Assembly: GCF_900106095.1 (NCBI RefSeq)
Contig: NZ_FNUD01000002.1
Span: forward strand, 4,113,501 to 4,177,500
Direction of reading: 5' to 3'
Length of the DNA: 64,000 nt
From: Pseudomonas deceptionensis
Lineage (GTDB): Bacteria > Pseudomonadota > Gammaproteobacteria > Pseudomonadales > Pseudomonadaceae
The translations under genes were made by a program, and so were the position numbers. The notes beneath the pieces are model-generated. The model searched no databases. It was given only the letters and a program-made list of their open reading frames with translations, and was not told the DNA's origin. This document shows, piece by piece, positions 27,735 through 37,706 of the stretch. How positions within the stretch are numbered: position 1 is the first letter of the stretch; each line of letters opens with the position of its first letter.

Positions 27735-28688
27735 TTACTTGTTGATGACCAGCTCGACAGGCGTGTCGATGATGCCGTCCTTGAGGTTCTCGACCGGCTC
27801 TTTCTTGACCAGCTTGAGCGCCGTTTCAATGCCGAAAACGGCCTGTTTGGCTGCAGCCTGATCGGCCGTGGCAAGCACCCTGCCATCTTTGAGCATCGGC
27901 TTGATCGCATCGATATTGTCATAGCCCACGACTTGAACCTTCCCGACCTTGCCAGCGGCACGGATGGCCGATACAGCGCCCAGCGCCATGCTGTCATTAC
28001 CTGCCAGGATGGCCTTCAGGTTCGGGTATTCGCTGAGCATACCGGCTGCGACCTTGTTGCCACCGTCAATCTCCCAGTTGCCCGACTGTACCGGCACAAT
28101 CTTCATCCCGGCGGCGGTCATCGCATCCTTGAAGCCTGCCGTGCGCATCTGTGCATTGGTGGTGGTCGACACGCCCTCAATGATCCCTACTTCATCGCCG
28201 GGTTGAAGCCTGGTCGCCAGGTACTCACCGACTTCACGCGCGCCCTTTCTATTGTTGGGCCCCACGAACGGCACTTCGATGCCCTTGCTTTTCAGCACTT
28301 CGGGGTCCAGCTGGTTATCGATATTGACCACCACAATGCCGCGGTCCGTGGCTTTTTTGATGGCCGAAACCAGGGCCTTGGAGTCTGCCGGGGCAATCAC
28401 CAGCGCATCGACCTTGGCGATGATCATCTGGTTGATGATGTCGATCTGGCCTGCGGTGTCGGTTTCATTCTTGATCCCGTTGGAGACCAGATCGAAACTC
28501 TGTGGGTGGGCTTTCTGGTAGTCCTCGCCGCCCTTCTGCATGGTGACAAAGAACTCGTTGGCCAACGACTTCATCACCAGGCCGACTTTGGGTTTTTGGG
28601 CCGTATCTGCATAAGCGACAGGGAGGGAAAGGGATGCCGCAGCCAGAATGGCGACAGCAAGGAGGCGTCCAGCAAAGGGCAGCTTCAT
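27735..28688 (-). CDS. rbsB: Ribose ABC transporter substrate-binding protein
   Basis: The 317-residue periplasmic protein has a signal peptide ending 'SLPVAYA' and the Peripla_BP_4 fold ('VGLVMKSLANEFFVTMQKGG' early; 'AILAGNDSMALGAVSAIRAAG'). It binds ribose and delivers it to RbsAC. It is the first gene of the seven-gene operon rbsB-A-C-R-K-D-nucleoside hydrolase. The ATG at 28688 follows GGAG. Confidence 0.94.
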   Translation of the reverse strand: MKLPFAGRLLAVAILAAASLSLPVAYADTAQKPKVGLVMKSLANEFFVTMQKGGEDYQKAHPQSFDLVSNGIKNETDTAGQIDIINQMIIAKVDALVIAPADSKALVSAIKKATDRGIVVVNIDNQLDPEVLKSKGIEVPFVGPNNRKGAREVGEYLATRLQPGDEVGIIEGVSTTTNAQMRTAGFKDAMTAAGMKIVPVQSGNWEIDGGNKVAAGMLSEYPNLKAILAGNDSMALGAVSAIRAAGKVGKVQVVGYDNIDAIKPMLKDGRVLATADQAAAKQAVFGIETALKLVKKEPVENLKDGIIDTPVELVINK

Positions 28689-28762
28689 GGAAGTAACTCC
28701 GATCTTATGATTATTGTGAGCAACGTCCTGCTCGCGCCGTGGCTTGCTCAAAAAAGCGCCGC

Positions 28763-28774
28763 GCAAACGTTTGC
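28763..28774. promoter_or_regulatory. LacI-type operator upstream of rbsB (candidate RbsR site)
   Basis: GCAAACGTTTGC is a perfect 12-bp palindrome with the central CG typical of LacI/PurR-family operators. It lies 75 bp before rbsB, in the 376-bp gap shared with ansB. RbsR is the obvious binder. The rest of the gap is AT-rich and holds the two divergent promoters but no gene I can support. Confidence 0.65.
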
Positions 28775-28974
28775 TTGAACCTCACTATGGAAAGCTGGTT
28801 CTTGTTTGTCAACGTGAAAAAAGTCAATGCGCGGTCGAATCTCCGAACAACAAAATCACTCTTTGTTCGGAAAACCGGCTCCCGCAAAAAAACGAAATAA
28901 ACAGCCTCGTAAAATCATATATAAATCAATTAGTTACCTAATTTTCAGAAGGCCTCACGCACTGGCATAAATAA

Positions 28975-30144
<1,170 letters not shown>

Positions 30145-30177
30145 GTCGCCCGTTTCAAATACGCGCCAATTGACTTG

Positions 30178-30216
30178 AAAAGGCCGTCTCCCCACCAGGA
30201 GACGGCCTTTTTGTTT
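30178..30216 (+). terminator. Rho-independent terminator of ansB
   Basis: AAAAGGCCGTCTCC-ccacca-GGAGACGGCC-TTTTTGTTT starts 33 bp after the ansB stop: a 10-bp GC-rich stem and a T-run. Confidence 0.95.
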
Positions 30217-30285
30217 CGCGCGGACCTAACGCCGCATTCACTCGCCAGTACACCAAACAGTTGCCAAATCTGGCGCAGTTAAATA

Positions 30286-30301
30286 CTGTATGCGCATACA
30301 G
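30286..30301. promoter_or_regulatory. LexA (SOS) box upstream of DUF1654-endA
   Basis: CTGTATGCGCATACAG is a perfect 16-bp palindrome fitting CTGT-N8-ACAG, the LexA operator used in pseudomonads and enterics. It lies 18 bases before the ATG at 30320, placed to block transcription of the DUF1654-endA pair until DNA damage. Confidence 0.85.
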
Positions 30302-30319
30302 CCCACCAAGGATCGCATC

Positions 30320-30571
30320 ATGGCTAAAAAAGCGGCGAAAGAGCCAACCCCACCAAGCCCTTACGAAATTTTCGGCACGCGCATACAAAAAATCATCAGT
30401 TCGCCAAAAGCTCAAAAAGACAAAATGGCGGTGCTTGAACGGCTGGAAGGTGACAACCCGGAATTCTGGGAGCGCCTGCTGGAAGAAATCTCCGAAAACG
30501 ACAACGTCACAATTGCCTATCGCGATGATGGCGGCGTGAATGTTTTCTGGACCGTAGTTGAGGAAGACTGA
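30320..30571 (+). CDS. DUF1654 domain protein, SOS-linked
   Basis: The 83-residue protein has the DUF1654 pattern: 'FGTRIQKIISSPKAQKDK', then 'EFWERLLEEISENDNVTIAY' and 'DDGGVNVFW'. The family is nearly confined to Pseudomonas and its function is unknown. I chose the ATG at 30320 (MAKKAAKEP) over an in-frame start inside the LexA box. It lies four bases before endA, so the two form an operon. Confidence 0.9.
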   Translation: MAKKAAKEPTPPSPYEIFGTRIQKIISSPKAQKDKMAVLERLEGDNPEFWERLLEEISENDNVTIAYRDDGGVNVFWTVVEED

Positions 30572-30575
30572 GTCG

Positions 30576-31265
30576 ATGAGGGTTCGTTTACTGGCACTGG
30601 TCAGTCTTTTCACTGTTTTAAGCGCACAAGCTTCAGCTCCGCAAACCTTCAGTGAAGCAAAAAAAGTCGCCTGGAAACTCTATGCACCGCAGTCCACCGA
30701 GTTCTACTGCGGTTGCAAATACACCGGTAACCGCGTCGACCTGAAAGCCTGTGGTTACGTCCCGCGCAAAAATGCCAACCGCGCAGCGCGCATCGAATGG
30801 GAGCACATCGTTCCCGCCTGGCAAATTGGCCATCAGCGCCAATGCTGGCAAAGTGGGGGACGCAAAAACTGCACCCGTAACGACCCTGTGTACAAGGTTG
30901 CCGAAGCCGATCTGCACAACCTGGTACCCAGCATCGGTGAAGTCAACGGGGACAGGAGCAACTTCAGCTTTGGCTGGCTACCCGTGCAAAAGGGCCAATA
31001 TGGCTCATGCCTGACACAGGTCGATTTCAAATCGAAAAAGGTCATGCCCCGCCCTTCCATCCGCGGCATGATCGCCCGCACTTACTTTTACATGAGCCAG
31101 CGCTACAACTTGCGTCTGTCAAAGCAAGACCGCCAGCTCTATGAGGCGTGGGACAAAACCTATCCCGTTCAGGCCTGGGAGCTGCAACGCAATCAAGCGG
31201 TCGCGTGCGTCATGGGGCGCGGCAACGACTTCGTCGGCCCGGTCAACCTCAAGGCCTGCGGCTGA
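30576..31265 (+). CDS. endA: Endonuclease I (periplasmic/secreted DNase)
   Basis: The 229-residue protein has a signal peptide (MRVRLLALVSLFTVLSAQAS) and the Endonuclease_1 core 'RIEWEHIVPAWQIGHQRQCW' with the catalytic His, plus 'EADLHNLVPSIGEVNGDRSN'. Cysteine pairs (YCGC, CW, NC) likely form disulfides. It degrades double-stranded DNA outside the cytoplasm. The start at 30576 follows the DUF1654 stop by 4 bases, so it shares the LexA-controlled promoter. Confidence 0.9.
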   Translation: MRVRLLALVSLFTVLSAQASAPQTFSEAKKVAWKLYAPQSTEFYCGCKYTGNRVDLKACGYVPRKNANRAARIEWEHIVPAWQIGHQRQCWQSGGRKNCTRNDPVYKVAEADLHNLVPSIGEVNGDRSNFSFGWLPVQKGQYGSCLTQVDFKSKKVMPRPSIRGMIARTYFYMSQRYNLRLSKQDRQLYEAWDKTYPVQAWELQRNQAVACVMGRGNDFVGPVNLKACG

Positions 31266-31422
31266 TACCACCCCCCTGCCTTTACCCGCCTTGAGCCCTG
31301 ATGAAAACAGTGGTTCAAGGCGCCTCTGCTGATCGTTAAGCCTCTGCTGCACCTGACAATTTGTGACGCCTCCAGATGCTCATTTATTGCCGAACCCCCA
31401 TTGCTGAGCTATTACTCATTGG

Positions 31423-32136
31423 ATGATTAAACAGGTTCGATTCAACATAAAACAACGGGTGGTCGACGAGCTTGTCCACCGTATCGAAAGCGGGCTCCTG
31501 GCAGACGGTCATCTACTGCCGGGTGAAGACCAATTGGCTCAAGAACTGGGTGTCGGCCACAGTACGCTGCGCGCCGCACTGGCCGAACTGGAAAGGCGAA
31601 AATATATTGCCAAGCGAACCGAAGGCGGTGCCATCGTTACGTATGACGGCATAACGCTCGACCAGCACAACGGCTGGACCCAGGCCCTGGCCAGTACCGG
31701 CGCCCGAATACACACAGAACTGCTTCGTCTCCAGGCCATAGAGCGCCCGGATCTGGCCCATCAATTCGGGTTAAGCCAGTTTATTACCCTGGAGCGTCGA
31801 CGCCGCCGTGACGATGGCACCGCCATCTCCCTTGAGCGCTCGCTCATGCCCGCCACCGGCGGCCTCGAAGGCCTGCCACGGGTCGGCCTGATAGACGACT
31901 CACTCACCATCACACTCGCCGCCTATGGCTTTGTCGGTGATCGCGGCGATCAGTGGATCGGCGCAGAACCTCTCAACGAAGAAGATGCACTTTTGCTCGG
32001 CCGCCCCGCCGGAACCGTTTTTCTTCGAGCACTGCGCACCACTTACGACCGGAACGGCCGTTTCATGGAGCTGGTGGAAAGCTGGCTTGATCCTCTGCAC
32101 TTTCGCATGTACCACTCGTTTGGAACGCCGTCATGA
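31423..32136 (+). CDS. GntR family regulator with UTRA domain
   Basis: The 237-residue protein has an N-terminal GntR winged helix (about 8-72: 'GLLADGHLLPGEDQLAQELG', 'STLRAALAELERRKYI') and a C-terminal UTRA ligand-binding domain. It resembles E. coli YegW in layout and context. Its stop overlaps the next start (ATGA), so the regulator is in the operon it likely controls, with a nucleoside-type or sugar effector inferred. Confidence 0.88.
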   Translation: MIKQVRFNIKQRVVDELVHRIESGLLADGHLLPGEDQLAQELGVGHSTLRAALAELERRKYIAKRTEGGAIVTYDGITLDQHNGWTQALASTGARIHTELLRLQAIERPDLAHQFGLSQFITLERRRRRDDGTAISLERSLMPATGGLEGLPRVGLIDDSLTITLAAYGFVGDRGDQWIGAEPLNEEDALLLGRPAGTVFLRALRTTYDRNGRFMELVESWLDPLHFRMYHSFGTPS

Positions 32137-33137
32137 CACCGACTGATCGGGCCCTTGGCGCATTTTATGGACTGGCACTGGGCGATGCGCTGGGCATGCC
32201 GACCCAATCATTTAGCCGCGGGGAGATCCTGACCCGCTTCGGGCACATCACCACCCTTGAAAACGCACCGGCCGATCAACCCATTGCGCCGGGTATGGTT
32301 GCGGGCTCAATCACCGACGACACCGAACAAGCCATCCTGGTCGGGCATCTGCTGGTTGAAGGCAACGCCAGCATTGACCCGAACCAGCTTGCGCGGCGCC
32401 TTATAACCTGGGAGTCCGGCATGCAGGCCAAAGGCTCTCAAGACCTGCTCGGGCCATCCACCAAGCGCGCGATCGACATGATCCTTGCAGGCCACAGCCC
32501 GGAACAGTCAGGGCGCTATGGCACCACCAACGGCGCCGCCATGCGCATCACCCCGGTGGGCATCGCCATCGACATCGCGCAACCGGAACGGTTTATCAAT
32601 ACCGTCGTTCAGGCCTGCCAGGTCACGCACAACACCAGCCTGGGAATCGCCAGCGCAGCCGCCGTTGCGGCGGTGGTATCCAGCGGGATCAATGGCAAAA
32701 AACTTGAACACGCCCTCAATGCGGGCACCGAAATGGCCTTTATCGCAGAGCACCATGGCCACTGGGTCGCCGGTGGCCGCATGGGCCCGCGTATCCGCTG
32801 GGCCCGACAGGCAAGCAGCGAGTGCAACCCCGACAACCTTGGCGACCTGCTGTATGACGTGATCGGTACATCGGTCGCGTCCCAGGAGTCCGTGGTTACG
32901 GCCTTCGCCCTGGCGCAACGGGTAGCAAGCGCCGAGCTCAGCAGTTTCGATGCGCTGTGCATGGCCGCCAGCCTGGGCGGTGACACCGATACCATTGCCG
33001 CCATTCTCGGCGCCATGCTGGGTGCCTGTGGCGGGCTGGAGCTATGGCCGGCTGCGCTGATCGAGCAAATAATCGAGGTCAATTCCCTGCAACTGGAACC
33101 CCTGGTACGCGATCTGCTAACCCTTCGCCACACATAG
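32133..33137 (+). CDS. ADP-ribosylglycohydrolase family protein (YegU-like)
   Basis: The 334-residue protein has both metal-binding signatures of the family: 'GSITDDTEQAI' near residue 65 and 'SLGGDTDTIAAILGAMLGA' near residue 285. The family removes ADP-ribose or cleaves related ribosides using two Mg ions. Beside a PfkB kinase and permease it more likely acts on a small riboside than on modified proteins; that is inference. It overlaps the GntR gene by four bases. Confidence 0.9.
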   Translation: MTPTDRALGAFYGLALGDALGMPTQSFSRGEILTRFGHITTLENAPADQPIAPGMVAGSITDDTEQAILVGHLLVEGNASIDPNQLARRLITWESGMQAKGSQDLLGPSTKRAIDMILAGHSPEQSGRYGTTNGAAMRITPVGIAIDIAQPERFINTVVQACQVTHNTSLGIASAAAVAAVVSSGINGKKLEHALNAGTEMAFIAEHHGHWVAGGRMGPRIRWARQASSECNPDNLGDLLYDVIGTSVASQESVVTAFALAQRVASAELSSFDALCMAASLGGDTDTIAAILGAMLGACGGLELWPAALIEQIIEVNSLQLEPLVRDLLTLRHT

Positions 33138-33239
33138 AAGCCCCTGCCACAAACAGCAAAGCGACTGGTCTCACCCCTGAGACCAGCGCCACACATGCGC
33201 TGCTTGCAACGATAACAACAGCATCAGGAGCCACCCCCC

Positions 33240-34703
33240 ATGAGCACCCCTAACGCCGGGCACAGTGCCGGGCAACTGGAAACCCGGGGCATAGAGCCGG
33301 TCCCCGAAAACGAATGCAATGGCAATCCCCTGCAGCTGTTCTGGGTCTGGTTTGCGGCCAATATCAGCATCCTCGGCTTGCCCCTGGGTGCAACCCTGGT
33401 GGCCTTTCATCAACTGGCCATCTGGCAAGTCATCATCGTCGCCCTGATCGGTGCGGCAGGCTCGTTCGCCGTGGTCGGCGTCATTTCCATTGCCGGACGT
33501 CGGGGCCGGGCGCCAAGCCTGACACTGTCACGGGCCATTTTCGGAGTGCGCGGCAACATTGGCCCCACGTTGGTTTCGCTGATCTCGCGAGTGGGCTGGG
33601 AAACCGTTAACACCACCACCGCGGCTTTTGTGCTGCTGGCGCTGTGCTCAATCCTCTTCAGCACCCCGACCGAAGCCAAGAACGCGCCAATCCTGACGCT
33701 GGTGTTTATAGGTATTTTCACCCTGCTGACCCTTTCGGTTTCCGGCCTGGGGCACGCGACGCTGCTGATCATTCAGAAATGGGCCACTTACGTTTTTGGC
33801 GCGCTCAATCTGTTGGTCGGCGGTTTTCTGTGCGCCACGATCGACTGGCAAGGCGTGTTCAGTGCCGAACCGGCGCCCGTGAGCGCAATGATTATCGGGA
33901 TTGGCATCATGGCCGCCGGCACCGGCATCGGTTGGGCCAACGCCGGGGCTGACATGTCGCGCTATCAAAAGCGCAATGTCAGCGCATCACAACTGGTGGC
34001 CTCCGCCGCCTGGGGCGCAGGGATACCGCTGGTGCTGCTGATTACGCTCGGCGGCTTGCTGGCCGTTGGCAATCACGACCTGGCCTCAACCACCGACCCG
34101 ATTGCCGCGATCCGCAACATGCTGCCTTCCTGGATGGCTGTCCCCTACCTGCTCAGCGCCTTTGGCGGCCTGCTGCTGTCCAATCACCTGTCCGTCTACT
34201 CCGCCGGCCTGACCACCTTGACCCTGGGCGTGAAGATCAAGCGGGTGCAAGCCGTTGTCGTGGATATCGTCGCGATCTTCTGTGGCTCGATTTACTTCAT
34301 GCTGTACGCCGACAGCTTTTATGGCCCCTTCATCACCTTTATCTCGCTGACGGCCATTCCGATTACCGCGTGGGTGGCCATCTTTGTCGTCGACCTTATC
34401 CATCGCCAGTACTACAGCGCCAAAGACTTGCTGGATGTCAGCGCCAGCAGTGCTTACTGGTACAAGGGCGGAATCGAATGGCGGGCGTTGAGCGCCTGGG
34501 CCGTGGCGCTGGCGTTGGGCTTTTGCTTCACCCGCGTGGGCAGCACCGGCGCCAACTGGTTTGCCGGGCCGCTGGCAGATTCCTGGCTGGGTCATAACGG
34601 CCTGGGCTGGGTGGTGACATTCGTCGTGGCAGGCGGTTTGTATGCCCTGATGGGCGGCGCCAAAGACCGTCGTCAGCCTGCGGTAGATGCCGCCCATGTC
34701 TAG
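33240..34703 (+). CDS. NCS1 family permease (cytosine/purine/nucleoside-type)
   Basis: The 487-residue protein has about 12 membrane segments with the NCS1 pattern: an early 'FWVWFAANISILGLPLGATL', 'SRAIFGVRGNIGPTLVSLISRVGWE', and 'GWANAGADMSRYQKR'. NCS1 carriers import bases, nucleosides or related compounds with Na or H. In the enteric yeg cluster the carrier is an MFS nucleoside transporter, so an NCS1 protein here is a substitution. It overlaps the PfkB gene by 17 bp. Confidence 0.9.
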   Translation: MSTPNAGHSAGQLETRGIEPVPENECNGNPLQLFWVWFAANISILGLPLGATLVAFHQLAIWQVIIVALIGAAGSFAVVGVISIAGRRGRAPSLTLSRAIFGVRGNIGPTLVSLISRVGWETVNTTTAAFVLLALCSILFSTPTEAKNAPILTLVFIGIFTLLTLSVSGLGHATLLIIQKWATYVFGALNLLVGGFLCATIDWQGVFSAEPAPVSAMIIGIGIMAAGTGIGWANAGADMSRYQKRNVSASQLVASAAWGAGIPLVLLITLGGLLAVGNHDLASTTDPIAAIRNMLPSWMAVPYLLSAFGGLLLSNHLSVYSAGLTTLTLGVKIKRVQAVVVDIVAIFCGSIYFMLYADSFYGPFITFISLTAIPITAWVAIFVVDLIHRQYYSAKDLLDVSASSAYWYKGGIEWRALSAWAVALALGFCFTRVGSTGANWFAGPLADSWLGHNGLGWVVTFVVAGGLYALMGGAKDRRQPAVDAAHV

Positions 34704-35637
34704 GCTGCTGCACACCGGGCAGGTCATCGTCGACCTGGCCATGGCCCTCGACACCCTTCCGCGCTCCGGCGCAGACGCACTGGCCCATAGCGCCAGCTTT
34801 CACGCCGGTGGCGGTTTCAATGTGATGGCGGCGGCCCGGCGCAACGGGTTGACGACCCTGTACCTGGGCCGCCATGGCCAGGGCCAGTTCGGTGAACTGG
34901 CCCGTGAGGCCATGCGCGCAGAAGGCATACAGATGACCTTGCCCATCGACCCGCACAAAGACACCGGGCTGTGCGTAGCCCTGACGGAAGCCAGCGCCGA
35001 ACGCACGTTCATTTCCTGTATCGGGGCCGAAGGCGGGTTGTCTGCCCAAGACCTGGCGCAGGTCACCGTCCTGCCTGATGACTATGTGTATGTCAGCGGT
35101 TACAGCCTGCTCCATGCCGACAAGGCCCAGTCACTGCTGGACTGGATACTGGGCCTGACGCCCGGCGTGCACCTGTCCTTCGACCCCGGCCCGTTACTGG
35201 CCGATATCGACCCGCAACTGCTCAACGCCCTGCTGCCGCGCCTGAACCTGTGGACCAGCAATAGCACGGAAGCACAGGGCTTTACCGGCCTCACCTCGCT
35301 GGCCCAGGCCCTGCCCGCACTGACGGCGCGCCTGCCCTACGACTGCCTCACGGTTGTGCGCGATGGCCCGCAGGGTTGCTGGATCAGTGATTGCCATGGC
35401 CAACAACATATCGCCGGGTTCAAGGTGCACGCCGTAGACAGCAACGGGGCCGGCGATGCTCACGCAGGGGTAATGATTGCCGCATTGGCCGGTGGGTATA
35501 ACGCCGCACAGGCCGCGACACGGGCCAATGCCGCAGCGGCTATAGCCGTTACCCGTCGAGGCCCGGCCACTGCCCCCGGCGCCCGCGAAGTCGATGCATT
35601 ACTGGCGAAATCAGGCAGTGTCGGCACGCAGGAATAG
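34687..35637 (+). CDS. PfkB family carbohydrate/nucleoside kinase (YegV-like)
   Basis: The protein has about 316 residues. The PfkB motifs are present: 'FHAGGGFNVMAAARRNGL' near residue 40 and 'VDSNGAGDAHAGVMIAALAGG' near residue 255, where GAGD gives the anion hole and catalytic Asp. The substrate is unknown; context with an ADP-ribosylglycohydrolase and permease points to ribose or a ribonucleoside. The start is inside the permease end (ATG at 34687 or 34696). Confidence 0.88.
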   Translation: MPPMSRLLHTGQVIVDLAMALDTLPRSGADALAHSASFHAGGGFNVMAAARRNGLTTLYLGRHGQGQFGELAREAMRAEGIQMTLPIDPHKDTGLCVALTEASAERTFISCIGAEGGLSAQDLAQVTVLPDDYVYVSGYSLLHADKAQSLLDWILGLTPGVHLSFDPGPLLADIDPQLLNALLPRLNLWTSNSTEAQGFTGLTSLAQALPALTARLPYDCLTVVRDGPQGCWISDCHGQQHIAGFKVHAVDSNGAGDAHAGVMIAALAGGYNAAQAATRANAAAAIAVTRRGPATAPGAREVDALLAKSGSVGTQE

Positions 35638-35847
35638 TGGTGTGGTTCAACGAATCGGCTAAAACCCTACGCGCAACACGACCAAAGGCTGTAACAAAAC
35701 ATGTTCAAAAACGAGACCAAAAGCTGGAAAATGCCAGAAGTGCTGTTTTAATTACACCGTGGTTTTCATCAAGTGACACCAGCACCCGATAGCTCCCGAT
35801 AGCTGTCGGGGCACGTGCGCGTATGCGGTCTGCGTTTCTCCTGACTT

Positions 35848-36759
35848 GTGACGATTCTCTTGAAATTCATCATTATTGCTGTCTATGTTTTTTCCATTGC
35901 CTATGTCCACCTGCGGGGCAAGGTTCGCCATAAGCCGGGGCGCCAGCTGAGCGACCATTCGACCTTTCTGGCACCGATCAACTGTTTCTTGTACCTGTTC
36001 TCCAAAGTGCCCAACCAGCCGTACCTCAAGCCGGCAGACTTCCCCGAGTTGCAGCCCTTGCAGGATCATTGGCAGGAGATCCGCGAAGAAGCGCGGAACC
36101 TGATGCAGGCGGGTGAAATCAAACGTTCCGAGCAGCCCAACGATGTAGGGTTCAATTCGTTCTTCAAGAGCGGCTGGAAGCGCTTTTACCTGAAGTGGTA
36201 TGGCGACAATCACCCTTCGGCTGTCGAGCTGTGCCCGCGGACCATTGAGTTGCTCAACGGCATCGGCACCATCAAGGCTGCCATGTTTGCCGAGCTGCCC
36301 CCCGGCTCGAAACTGGTGCGCCATCGCGACCCGTATGCGGGCTCGCTGCGCTTTCATTTGGGCCTGGATACACCCAATGACCCAGGCTGCTATATCAACG
36401 TCGACGGGCAGAACTACGCGTGGCGTGACGGTGAAGCCGTGATGTTCGACGAAACTTTTATTCATTACGCCCAAAACACCACCGATAAAAACCGCATCAT
36501 CCTGTTCTGCGATGTAGAACGCCCGATGCAATACCGCTGGGCAACTGCATTCAACCAGTGGTTCAGCCGTACAGTCATGGCATCCGCCAGCTCACCCAAC
36601 GGTAGCAGTGATAAAACCGGTGCTCTGAACCGCGCATTTACACGGTTGTACAAGATTCGCCTGCGCGGCAAGGCGCTGAAAAAGCGCAACCGTGCACGTT
36701 ACTACCTGGAAAAATGGCTGGTTTTCGGCAGTTTGCTGGGCGTGTTTTTACTGATCTAG
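35848..36759 (+). CDS. lpxO: Lipid A hydroxylase LpxO (aspartyl/asparaginyl beta-hydroxylase family)
   Basis: The 303-residue protein has an N-terminal membrane segment ('FIIIAVYVFSIAYV') and a C-terminal one, around an Fe(II)/2-oxoglutarate oxygenase domain. Iron ligands lie in 'LVRHRDPYAGSLRFHLGL' (HxD) and 'DETFIHYAQN' (distal His), with an Arg in 'NRIILFCDVERP' for 2-oxoglutarate. It adds a 2-OH group to an acyl chain of lipid A at the inner membrane. GTG start. A REP element follows. Confidence 0.9.
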   Translation: MTILLKFIIIAVYVFSIAYVHLRGKVRHKPGRQLSDHSTFLAPINCFLYLFSKVPNQPYLKPADFPELQPLQDHWQEIREEARNLMQAGEIKRSEQPNDVGFNSFFKSGWKRFYLKWYGDNHPSAVELCPRTIELLNGIGTIKAAMFAELPPGSKLVRHRDPYAGSLRFHLGLDTPNDPGCYINVDGQNYAWRDGEAVMFDETFIHYAQNTTDKNRIILFCDVERPMQYRWATAFNQWFSRTVMASASSPNGSSDKTGALNRAFTRLYKIRLRGKALKKRNRARYYLEKWLVFGSLLGVFLLI

Positions 36760-36768
36760 ACTTCTCTC

Positions 36769-36806
36769 TGTGGGAGCGATGATTCGCGAGCAGGCTCGCT
36801 CCCACA
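36769..36806. repeat. Pseudomonas REP palindrome
   Basis: TGTGGGAGCGA...TCGCTCCCACA: a 38-bp imperfect palindrome after lpxO, of the same family as the copy at 44411-44471. Such REPs form stem-loops in intergenic DNA and are spread by RAYT transposases. Confidence 0.85.
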
Positions 36807-36850
36807 GGGGCAATCACCGGTAACAGAGCATCTGCAGGCATTTAAAACAG

Positions 36851-37705
36851 TTAGCCCACCACCAGCGGCGGCAAGGTACCCAGCAACGAAACCGCTGCCA
36901 CTGCTGCCAGTCCAAACAGCCATTCAAGTGCAACACTCCTGCGCAACAGTGCGATGTGGCCCGAACGGCTCATGACCAGATTGAACAGCGCCAGCAGTAG
37001 CATCACCCCCACCAGCGTCACTTTGATCAACAGAATCAGTGCGAACCCTTCAAACAATGGGGTGGGCCAGAGCGTTCCGGTCAGCACCCGGGTATTGATC
37101 AGCCCGGTCAGAATGATCCCGGCAACCAGCACAAACCCCAGATTGCTGAAGCGCTGCAAAACCGCGCTCACGGCCTGCCCGGCTGGACGCCCAAGGATCA
37201 GCAGCAACCCCATCAAACCACCGAGCCAGGTGGCGACACAGAGCAAGTGAATCAGTTGATTGAGCATCAACAATTGACCGCGCCAGCCATCCAGCATCGC
37301 GCCGTGCCCAACCGGCGCCAACGTGGCCAGCAGCAACAGGCTCAGCAACCCTGTGACGTAAAAACGGCAGCGGGCATACAGGGTGATCAGCAACAGAGCG
37401 CAGAACACCAAATGAAAGGCCCAGACCTGCCCGAAAAAGGTACTGCCCAACACCAGCCACAAGGTGGCGGGGTCCAGGGTTTCGGGCCAGCTACCGGCCA
37501 TCGAATGGGTGGTCAACACTAACCAGGCCAGGCCACTGCCCAGCGCCACCCAGGCCAACCCGCGGTTGACCGTACGCAATGGCCGGTCAATCCCGCCGGA
37601 TGGCCAGGCACCCAACAGCAAGGGCCTGAATGCACAGCACCCGAAGATCAGCAGTACGGCGCAAAAATGCACAAAACGGCAGATGACCATTTCGCTGAAA
37701 ATCAA
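36851..37705 (-). CDS. copD: Copper resistance protein CopD family membrane protein
   Basis: The protein has about 284 residues with eight predicted membrane segments and conserved histidines ('FVHFCAVLLIFG', 'LNQLIHLLCVATWLGGL'). CopD proteins work with CopC to move copper across the inner membrane. The frame opens at a TTG (37705), preceded by GGTGAG in the copC tail; an ATG at 37690 is the alternative. It is one base downstream of copC, so the two are co-translated. Confidence 0.88.
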   Translation of the reverse strand: MIFSEMVICRFVHFCAVLLIFGCCAFRPLLLGAWPSGGIDRPLRTVNRGLAWVALGSGLAWLVLTTHSMAGSWPETLDPATLWLVLGSTFFGQVWAFHLVFCALLLITLYARCRFYVTGLLSLLLLATLAPVGHGAMLDGWRGQLLMLNQLIHLLCVATWLGGLMGLLLILGRPAGQAVSAVLQRFSNLGFVLVAGIILTGLINTRVLTGTLWPTPLFEGFALILLIKVTLVGVMLLLALFNLVMSRSGHIALLRRSVALEWLFGLAAVAAVSLLGTLPPLVVG

Positions 37706-37706
37706 C

